Positions 1 to 5,840 of a stretch of 40,045 nt of DNA are shown piece after piece. Source of the DNA: an uncultured Enterovibrio sp. GTDB lineage: Bacteria; Pseudomonadota; Gammaproteobacteria; Enterobacterales; Vibrionaceae. The stretch is taken from positions 1 to 40,045 of the forward strand of contig CAMRBZ010000007.1 of assembly GCA_947040595.1 (NCBI GenBank), in the 5' to 3' direction. Within the stretch, counting starts at the first letter, position 1, and the number at the start of each line of letters is the position of its first letter. Made by a program: the position numbers and the translations under genes. The notes under the pieces are model-generated. The model was not told the origin of the DNA, did no database searches, and worked only from the letters and a program-made list of their open reading frames with translations.

Positions 1-729
1 GTTTGATTGACCAGGATGGGGGTTGCGCCCAAATGTTGCAGACGAAACGCAGGAAAAACCGTTAATCGTCCAAATAGAACAGCAAAATTGCAGGTGAAGA
101 CAGCCAAAATTCGCATTCGTGAAATGGATATAAATGTTGTTTCTGCAGAAGAAACAGGCACAAATGATGAAAAATTATCCTGGCTATTGTTAACGACAGA
201 GCCAATAAATACCCTGCAAGATCCCTTGATATTTATACAACAAGATGGCGGATAGAAGATTTTCATAACGCTTGGAAAACAGCTGCTGGAGTTAAACGAT
301 GAAGGATGACAAGCCCAGATAACCTCGAACGCGTCGCATCGATTTGAGCTTTTGTTGCAGTCAGGCTTTTGCAATTAAAAGAGGCTCTGTTTGTATCGAT
401 ATACCTGAAGAGAAAAGGCCTAATCAAAGAAGCAGAAATCTACAAAAAAACGAAATGTAACAAGGCTTTAGAGTAAGATGAATGGAAATTACTTCTGCAT
501 TTAAATTCGCACAAAGGCGCTAAAAAAGGCACAGTGCCTTCATTAAAATGGGCTTATCTTTCAATTGCAAAACTGGGTGGATTTAACGATACAAAAAGAA
601 CAGGGATAGCGAGTGGGTTAACGGTTTTGGACGGCGGGTCAAAATTTCAAAATATGCTGACGGGTTATCGCGCCGCGAAAAAGTCAATAAATGCTGAAAA
701 AATGAACGGAGATGTAACTTAAGAGACAG
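1..729 (+). mobile_element. Degraded 3' part of an IS50/Tn5-like (IS4 family) insertion sequence
   Basis: The C-terminal half of a Tn5-type transposase can be read across three frames. Landmarks in order are WLLLTTEP (about 178-204), RIEDFHNAWKTAAGVKR (about 249-299, holding the Glu expected for the third DDE residue), RMTSPDNLER, FVAVRLLQLKEAL, and a tail with SLKWAYLSIAKLGGF ending at the stop at 720-722. Frameshifts near 240 and beyond 380 and an in-frame TGA near 300 break it, so it cannot make active transposase. The element ends at 729 with AGATGT...TAAGAGACAG, close to the Tn5 mosaic end (AGATGTGTATAAGAGACAG) with one extra base. The 5' part lies outside the window. Family identity is recalled from Tn5 transposase, not searched. 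Confidence 0.85.
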
Positions 730-776
730 GCTCTGAACGTTAAAAATACCTGATTAGTTATGTGCTCTTACTTATT
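730..776 (-). repeat. Repeat family B, copy 1 (truncated by the IS)
   Basis: On the minus strand this reads TAAGTAAGAGC, then about 20 bases, then ATTTTTAACGTTCAGAGC. It matches the first ~48 bp of the copies at 2161 and 5325. It stops exactly at the IS end at 729, so the IS inserted within or beside this repeat. The first nine bases, GCTCTGAAC (730-738), fit the Tn5 target consensus GNTYWRANC at every position. Confidence 0.7.
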
Positions 777-1376
777 CCCAGGCAAGGTTAAAGGTGGCTG
801 AAACATAGATTAATAGTAATAAACAAGAGATGAAAATAATTCATCTGGATGTTGAATTTAATGGATCTTGAATGTTATTATACTGTAGCGTTCTTGTTTG
901 ATTAATGTGCCCATCGCCTTTGAACCTGAAGGGGTGTTGGCTGCGCTATCAAACTCTCATTAGATAGAGTACTTGTATTTCGAGAGTGTTTGTTCTTGGC
1001 GTCTTCCTGCAACTTTAAATATTTCGGCTATATGAATTATATTGCATTTGCTTTTTTCTAGATTAAATTAATATTGCTCTCCTGCTCCCATCGTATATTT
1101 ATAGGAAAAAAGGGAAAATATGTGTAATTTAATTAATGCGGTGTTCGTTTAAAGTGCTTTGGAGTTATTCATTTCAGCGCAATAAAACGGGATCAAACGC
1201 TTTATCTGAAATAGACGCTTCAATCAAAAAATAGAGCTGTCTTGATTCAATTTCTCCAATATTTATTCTTCTTGAAGTTGTGAAGAAGAAAACAGCCGAA
1301 TGAATCAAGGGATGTTGAATCAATCGTTGAAGTGCTTTTGTCTAGAAGATTAATATATAAAAAATAGAGATGTTTT
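777..1376. other. Intergenic region without a recognisable gene
   Basis: This A+T-rich stretch between the IS remnant and the first secreted-protein gene contains repeat A1 (906-1030). No ORF with a convincing start or family match was found. The promoter of the gene at 1377 must lie here, but I could not place it confidently. Confidence 0.5.
906..1030 (+). repeat. Repeat family A, copy 1 (diverged)
   Basis: Starts with CCCATCGCCTTTGAA and ends with CAACTTTAAATATTTCGGCTA, matching both ends of the family consensus (TA-CCCGTCGCCTTTGAA ... CAACTTCAA...CTTGGGTA). It is more diverged than the copies at 3719 and 5480. Confidence 0.7.
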
Positions 1377-2177
1377 ATGAGAAAAATTTTGGTTCTACCT
1401 ATATTAATGGTCCCTTTTTTGTCCAATGCAACAGAACCTAATTTTAGGGTCGAGTTAATCGTTTTAAAGGAGGGGGAAAGTCATCAGTGTCCAAAAAATT
1501 TGAGGCCGGTTTCTTATTCTGAAGCGATTTTTTATTCAAAGGAATTGCGGGTTCTTCTTGAAAGTACAGGAAGCGCTTCTATTGCATCTCCTTGGGCCGT
1601 TAATGATAGTCAGCAGGATATTTTTTTAACGACAGACTCTCCAGAAAGAACATTATGTTATCCAAACCCAACGAATAGTCCTCCTAAATTTGATATTAAT
1701 TTAGCCTCTTTACAAAAAGCAGGACCTCATACTTGTTATGAACAATATCGTCCATTGACTGGGTTGGAAGCCTCTAAACATAGAGAGTCTCTCGGCTTGC
1801 TTACCGAGCAAGATTCGAGTGTGTCTATCGAATTTCCTCTGGTAATTATGGGCTCAGATAATAAGCACATCATTAAAGAAGGCCATTCTGATTCAACATG
1901 GTGTTACCCCCTTGTTGAGGATGAAAGTGTTGATGAATTAATCATCTATGAAAATAACAATAACAAAGGTAAATCCTTACGTATCCGATCGGATCTTAGC
2001 GACTTGGGTGCTTTTAATGGAAATATAAGTTCAGTTTATTTACCAAAAGGTTGGACAGTGATCTTTTATGAAGAGATAAATTACGCTGGTACTTATTATA
2101 CAATAAAAGACAGCAAGCTTTCTTTGAGCGATTTTGGGAATAAAGTGCACTCTGTAAAAATAAGTAAGAGTTTATAG
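1377..2177 (+). CDS. Secreted protein: two two-Cys modules plus a beta/gamma-crystallin-like domain
   Basis: The 266-residue product starts with a short Sec-type signal peptide (MRKILVLPILMVPFLSNA). Two modules of about 75 residues follow (about 24-98 and 105-180). Each has an early Cys in an H-x-C context, an R-P/x-T-x-x-E-A stretch, a Ser-Ile/hydrophobic-Pro stretch and a closing CYP. Residues 187-266 look like a beta/gamma-crystallin domain: YENNNNKGKS, then NGNISSVYLPKG (a plausible Ca site), FYEEINYAGTYY and GNKVHSVKI, where the second Ca motif has His in place of Ser/Thr. The paired cysteines suggest one disulfide per module in the periplasm or outside. No function is known to me; structural or matrix/toxin-like roles are only guesses. 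A paralogue follows at 2652. The last codons and stop lie in repeat B2. Start chosen by the signal peptide and TAGAGATG upstream. Confidence 0.75.
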   Translation: MRKILVLPILMVPFLSNATEPNFRVELIVLKEGESHQCPKNLRPVSYSEAIFYSKELRVLLESTGSASIASPWAVNDSQQDIFLTTDSPERTLCYPNPTNSPPKFDINLASLQKAGPHTCYEQYRPLTGLEASKHRESLGLLTEQDSSVSIEFPLVIMGSDNKHIIKEGHSDSTWCYPLVEDESVDELIIYENNNNKGKSLRIRSDLSDLGAFNGNISSVYLPKGWTVIFYEEINYAGTYYTIKDSKLSLSDFGNKVHSVKISKSL

Positions 2178-2257
2178 TTAATCAGGTATTTTTAACATTC
2201 AGAGCCTTGATGGGCTGGAGACAAGCCCCTGAAAAATTCAGAATAAGCACTTAGTAT
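2161..2257 (+). repeat. Repeat family B, copy 2
   Basis: Runs from TAAGTAAGAGTTTATAG through AATCAGGTATTTTTAACATTC and GGAGACAAGCCCCTGAAA to AGCACTTAG. It aligns over its length with the copy at 5325-5415. The ends TAAGTA and (T)ACTTA are inverted relative to each other. The inner GGGCT...AGCCC can form a hairpin. It overlaps the 3' end of the upstream CDS. Confidence 0.7.
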
Positions 2258-2464
2258 CTAAACAAGAATAACGGTATTTGATTTTTTCGTATAAAAGAAT
2301 TTTGTTTTTTCTTTGTTGCATATTCTAATTCAATGTGGTTTGTGTTTCTTTGCGAATTTTAAAATATCTAAATCTACATTTAGAAAAAGCTTAATTAACA
2401 ATTGAAGTTTGTATACGGCAAAAATACTTATAGTTACGTATCCTCGAAAAGCGAGTTCATCCAA
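2258..2464. other. Short A+T-rich spacer
   Basis: With the flanking repeats this fills the 2178-2651 gap between the two paralogous genes. No ORF or clear hairpin is visible. A promoter for the gene at 2652 is expected here or in repeat A2 but could not be placed. Confidence 0.4.
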
Positions 2465-2590
2465 TACACCCGTCGCCTTTGAAATAATAGGGTTATTGGT
2501 TGGGACCCGCAAATCCTCATCATATAGAGTTCTTATGTTAAGGGGATTTTCGTTTTTGCCATCTATTTGCAACTTCAAATATCTTGGGTA
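2465..2590 (+). repeat. Repeat family A, copy 2
   Basis: Left end TACACCCGTCGCCTTTGAAA, right end CAACTTCAAATATCTTGGGTA followed by TA. It lies about 60 bp before the start codon of the downstream gene, so it probably sits in that gene's 5' leader. Confidence 0.8.
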
Positions 2591-2651
2591 TACCTTCTTA
2601 GCTTCAATGGCTGGAGGTACAGAATAAAGAAATATAGAAAAGAGAGATTGT

Positions 2652-3704
2652 ATGACAAAGATTTTGGCTCTACTAATGCTCATGATTCCTTTTTTGTCCA
2701 ATGCAGCACCCGTCTTTGATCCCGCTCTTATAGAGCTGCATAAGGGGTTCATGCATCAATGCAAAATAAATTATCGACCGATCACCCGTGAAGAAGCCTT
2801 AACACATGAAAGTTACATAAAAAGCAAAATGGGGTTTTATCAAATTACTTCTATCGAGAACCCTTATAAAATTTCAGGCTTGGGTTATAACAACTATTTG
2901 GAAGAAGGGAGTGCGAATGAAACATATTGTTATCCACAGAAAACCATTTCTAATCCAGTTCTTATAGAGCTGCATAAGGGGTTCATGCACCAATGCAAAA
3001 TAGATTATCGACCGATCACCAGAGATGAAGCCTTAAAATATGAAGACTACATTAGAGAGAATATGAGTTTCTATCAAATTACGTCTATCGAGAGGCCTTA
3101 TAAACTTTCAGGAAACGGTTATGAGAAGTATTTGGAAGAAGGGAGTGCGAATGAAACATATTGTTATCCAGATGCACCTATTAGTAATTCAGGAGAGGAA
3201 ATAGCTGACTCTGAATTATTTATACCGTCTTTGGTGGAAAAATTTATGGGTACTACACATTGCCCTGATGATTATCGAGTGCCGACTGAGTTTGAAGTAA
3301 GTGAGAACTTAAATGCCTTTGATCGTGTCTTCGATAATGGAACTCATGCTGCATTGGAATATCCTTGGATTCTCGTTAATTCTAACGCTCGTATTTTGGT
3401 AGAACAAGGTACCTCGGATGATTTATTGTGCTACCCAAAAATGAAAAATGCAGTAGTGCTATATGAGAATGTGAATCATGATGGTCGTGCTTTCCATATA
3501 AGAAGAGATAACCCTAATTTAGGTAAGAATGAATTCCTTGATAAAATGTCTTCTTTTGTTCTGCCAAAAGGTATGACTGTGAGATTTTATTCTGGACTTA
3601 ATTATGAAGGTCGTTATTTCACAAGAAGTGAGAGTGAGAGGGTATTACATGAGGATATGAATGATAAAATTAGATCTGTAAAAATATTACCGAAAACGAA
3701 TTAA
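2652..3704 (+). CDS. Secreted protein: three two-Cys modules plus a beta/gamma-crystallin-like domain
   Basis: Paralogue of the 1377-2177 product, 350 residues. A signal peptide (MTKILALLMLMIPFLSNAA) is followed by three two-Cys modules (about 25-96, 103-174, 190-263) and a crystallin-like domain (267-350) with VLYENVNHDGRAF, DKMSSFVLPKG, FYSGLNYEGRYF and NDKIRSVKI. The first Ca-type motif (DKMSS) looks intact; the second has Arg where Ser/Thr is usual. Modules 1 and 2 are nearly identical in DNA with a 234-bp period, so an internal duplication separates this gene from its two-module neighbour. Each module keeps the H-x(0,1)-C start and the CYP end. Function unknown to me; secretion and disulfides are inferred. 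Start chosen because it opens the signal peptide after AGAGAG. Confidence 0.75.
   Translation: MTKILALLMLMIPFLSNAAPVFDPALIELHKGFMHQCKINYRPITREEALTHESYIKSKMGFYQITSIENPYKISGLGYNNYLEEGSANETYCYPQKTISNPVLIELHKGFMHQCKIDYRPITRDEALKYEDYIRENMSFYQITSIERPYKLSGNGYEKYLEEGSANETYCYPDAPISNSGEEIADSELFIPSLVEKFMGTTHCPDDYRVPTEFEVSENLNAFDRVFDNGTHAALEYPWILVNSNARILVEQGTSDDLLCYPKMKNAVVLYENVNHDGRAFHIRRDNPNLGKNEFLDKMSSFVLPKGMTVRFYSGLNYEGRYFTRSESERVLHEDMNDKIRSVKILPKTN
2727..3170 (+). repeat. Tandem 234-bp in-frame duplication inside a CDS
   Basis: CTTATAGAGCTGCATAAGG begins at 2727 and again at 2961. TGTTATCCA ends at 2936 and again at 3170. The offset is 234 bp (78 codons) at both ends. The two units differ at scattered positions, mostly in their middles. 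Confidence 0.9.
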
Positions 3705-3718
3705 TTAATTTTGTATTA

Positions 3719-3841
3719 TACCCAAGACTCTTGAAGTTGCGCGCCTGCGGCAAGTGAGTGAAGCCCTTGAGCATAGATAGGCTATGTGATTGGGCTGAGC
3801 GAGCGTACCCAACACCCGCGTAGCTTCAAAGGCTACGGGTA
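3719..3841 (-). repeat. Repeat family A, copy 3 (well preserved)
   Basis: Element TACCCAAGACTCTTGAAG ... CTTCAAAGGCTACGGGTA, 123 bp, flanked on both sides by TA (3717-3718 and 3842-3843). The middle (CATAGATAGGCTATGTG) and the two ends are self-complementary, so the whole element can fold as a long imperfect hairpin. Confidence 0.9.
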
Positions 3842-3886
3842 TATTGCCTTTTTAATAACACTTATTTTCTGATATCTGACCGATAG

Positions 3887-3954
3887 AAAAAAAACGCATC
3901 TCTTAAAGCCCAGAATATCCGATTTGGATAATTCAAAAGAGAGTGCGTTTTTTT
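3887..3954. terminator. Bidirectional intrinsic terminator between convergent genes
   Basis: AAAAAAACGCATCTCTT (3888-3904) pairs with AAGAGA-g-TGCGTTTTTTT (3937-3954): 17 bp with one bulged G and T-tracts on both strands. The loop holds a second small stem, TATCC/GGATA. It sits between the plus-strand gene ending at 3704 and minus-strand galU ending at 4114, so it can stop transcription from both sides. Confidence 0.85.
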
Positions 3955-3981
3955 GTGAACCTTGTTTTGTTCGAAAGGAGA

Positions 3982-4104
3982 TATCCCAAAGTGATTGAAT
4001 ATGCACGCCTGCGCCAAGCGAAGGAAGCCCTGAGAATAGATGGATTATGTGATTGGCCTGAACGATCGTAGCCAATACCCACGCAGCTTCAAAGGCGACG
4101 GGTA
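3982..4104 (-). repeat. Repeat family A, copy 4
   Basis: Same orientation as copy 3. The left end is degraded (TATCCCAAAGTGATTGAA); the right end is CTTCAAAGGCGACGGGTA. It lies 9 bp beyond the galU stop codon, so it is part of the galU 3' transcript. Confidence 0.85.
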
Positions 4105-4113
4105 GGGAACAGA

Positions 4114-4959
4114 TTATAAGTTGGCTCTTTTCTTGTCTTTCATGTAAATATTTTCATAACAATAGTTTGTTGCGTCTATGAAGCCTTCAACACTGCCGCA
4201 ATCGAAACGTTGGCCTTTAAATTTATAGGCTAGAACACAGTTTGTTTGTGCTTGTTTGAGTAAGGCATCGGTTATTTGAATTTCTCCGTTCTTTCCAGGG
4301 AGTGTTTTTTCAAGGATATCAAAAATATCCGGTGTCAAAATATAGCGACCGATGATGGCCATATTGCTTGGGGAGCTTCCCGGCTCTGGTTTTTCTATCA
4401 TGTTTTCTATGCGAAATAACCCATCTCGTATCTCTTCACCTGAAATCACTCCGTACTTGTGGGTTTCATTCTCAGGCACTTCTTCCACGGCGACGATGGA
4501 ACAAGCAAATTCTTTATATAATTCAACCATTTGATTGAGGACGCTTTGTTCTTTGTTTATGCATAAATCATCCGCGAGTATGACAGCGAAGGCTTGATCT
4601 CCAATCAGTTCTTTTCCGGTTAAAATCGCGTGCCCTAATCCGAGCATTTCTTTTTGGCGAATGTAAGTGAAAGAGGCTGCATCAATGCTGGCTCGAATGT
4701 CCGTTAAGAGGGCTTCTTTTGTCGTTCCACTGATTTGATGTTCAAGTTCGTAATTTTTATCAAAATGATCCATGAGGCTGTGTTTTCCTCGACCTGTCAC
4801 GATACACATGCTGTGAATTCCGGCTTCAATCGCTTCGTCGACACCGTATTCAATCAGTGGTTTGTTGACGATGGGCATCATTTCTTTTGGCATGGATTTG
4901 GTTGCGGGCAAAAAGCGAGTTCCATAGCCTGCTGCCGGGAATAAGCATTTTTTAATCAT
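4114..4959 (-). CDS. galU: UTP--glucose-1-phosphate uridylyltransferase
   Basis: Makes UDP-glucose from UTP and glucose-1-phosphate in the cytoplasm, a precursor for the exopolysaccharide made by the locus to the right and for other glycans. The product has 281 residues. The nucleotide-binding start AAGYGTRFLPATKSMPKEMM (about 9-28) is the hallmark; further on are GLGHAILTG, VILADDLC, EKPEP and a C-terminal stretch containing GQRFDCGSVEGF. The start at 4959 (MIKKCLFPA) is chosen over an upstream ATG at 5100 because GalU proteins begin here and AAGGAAG lies about 8 bases before it. It is separated from the polysaccharide operon by the ABC-3C island. Confidence 0.93.
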   Translation of the reverse strand: MIKKCLFPAAGYGTRFLPATKSMPKEMMPIVNKPLIEYGVDEAIEAGIHSMCIVTGRGKHSLMDHFDKNYELEHQISGTTKEALLTDIRASIDAASFTYIRQKEMLGLGHAILTGKELIGDQAFAVILADDLCINKEQSVLNQMVELYKEFACSIVAVEEVPENETHKYGVISGEEIRDGLFRIENMIEKPEPGSSPSNMAIIGRYILTPDIFDILEKTLPGKNGEIQITDALLKQAQTNCVLAYKFKGQRFDCGSVEGFIDATNYCYENIYMKDKKRANL

Positions 4960-5324
4960 GTACTTTTCTTCCTTTTCGCGTGGCGAACGATCAATGTTCA
5001 CAGTGAGCTCTTGGGTTGTAAAAGAGAATGTGTTTTTGTTTATATCTGTGGCGGTTAAAGGTTCGCTGGTTTTGGTTTTGTCGGTTGACTCCACTCCCAC
5101 TTAACGCGTTTCTTCGTGTAATTCTTGTGTGCAGCGGCTTGCTTCATTAAGTGCAAGTTGCCTCTTCAAATGTTTTGGGTATTTTCATTAAAAATGCGAA
5201 ACCGAATTTTGATTATAGCTTTAAGTTATTCTATTTAAATTGATTATTTTAATTGGCGAAAGATTACCCTGTTCTTACCTGCGTTTTTCTATTCCGAAGA
5301 GCATTTTTTGTCTTGTTACGTAAG
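4960..5324. other. galU upstream region with a partial family A repeat
   Basis: The open frame continues upstream from galU to 5100 but looks non-coding. At about 5143-5190, GCAAGTTGCCTCTTCAAATG followed by TTTTGGGTA matches only the right end of family A, so this is a remnant. I could not place the galU promoter confidently. Confidence 0.45.
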
Positions 5325-5415
5325 TAAGAGCAGATAATTAATCAGGTATTTTTAACGTTCAGAGCCTTATCGCGCCGGAGACAAGCCCTTGAAAGCTTTT
5401 GCATGAGTACTTAAA
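5325..5415 (+). repeat. Repeat family B, copy 3
   Basis: TAAGTAAGAGC, then TTAATCAGGTATTTTTAACG, then TTCAGAGCC, GGAGACAAGCCCTTGAAA and GAGTACTTA. The ends TAAGTA and TACTTA are perfect inverts. It aligns with copy 2 along its length and with the surviving half of copy 1. Confidence 0.75.
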
Positions 5416-5442
5416 ACACCCCTTGTAAGAGGCGGATTTTTC

Positions 5443-5747
5443 AAAAAGGCCAAAAATCGAGCTTGTTTTTGACTTGCTATAGCATCACCTTTGAAACTGC
5501 GTGGGTGCTCATTGCTCTCGTTCAGGCCAATCACATAGTAAATCTATGCTCAGGGCCCTCACTCGTTTTCCGCCTACACGCATCTTCAAGTGTCTTGGGT
5601 ATATATGGTCAATAGGTTTTGTGTGATGATCCCAAGGCTCATCGCTAGGCGGAGCCTATTATTCCCCATTATAAGGTGAAGGTCACGAGCAAAATCAGGG
5701 TGATAAAACCCGAGAAAACAGCGAAATAACGTATTTCTTATTGATCA
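5443..5747 (-). pseudogene. Displaced 3' fragment of the flippase gene, interrupted by repeat A5
   Basis: 5443-5479 plus 5602-5747 match the 3' end of the intact flippase gene and its downstream bases (11214-11390). Shared stretches include GAGCTTGTTTTTGACTTG, TTTTGTGTGATGATCCCAAG and AAGGTGAAGGTCACGAGCAA. About 50 C-terminal codons are represented. A one-base length difference near 5655 shifts the frame, and repeat A5 lies inside it. Start codon, promoter and most of the gene are absent. It lies on the far side of the ABC-3C operon from the intact gene, in the same orientation. Confidence 0.88.
5480..5601 (+). repeat. Repeat family A, copy 5 (occupied site)
   Basis: 122-bp element (TAGCATCACCTTTGAAACTG ... 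CTTCAAGTGTCTTGGGTA) flanked by TA at 5478-5479 and 5602-5603. The homologous sequence at 11236-11250 (GACTTGGTATATGG) lacks it. Removing the element and one TA gives GACTTGCTATATGG, the same length as that empty site. Confidence 0.93.
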
Positions 5748-5779
5748 TATGGAAAAAGGACTTTTTGCTCTCAAAATAG

Positions 5780-5803
5780 ACTGAACCTTCTTTAAGATTC
5801 AGT
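5780..5803 (-). terminator. Intrinsic terminator after the ABC-3C operon
   Basis: On the minus strand ACTGAATCTT-AAAG-AAGGTTCAGT forms a 10-bp stem with one G-U pair and a 4-base loop, followed by CTATTTTGAG. It lies 38 bp past the ATPase stop codon. Because it is nearly symmetrical it may also act on the plus strand. Confidence 0.65.
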
Positions 5804-5840
5804 TTTAATTGTGTTGCTAGATCTTTAATTCATATGATTT

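Noticed and set aside
534..722. 62-codon plus-strand frame as an independent gene
   Set aside because: Its sequence is the C-terminal end of a Tn5-like transposase and belongs to the broken IS.
4960..5100. Upstream extension of galU to an ATG at 5100
   Set aside because: The extra 47 residues do not resemble GalU, and a good ribosome site stands before the ATG at 4959.
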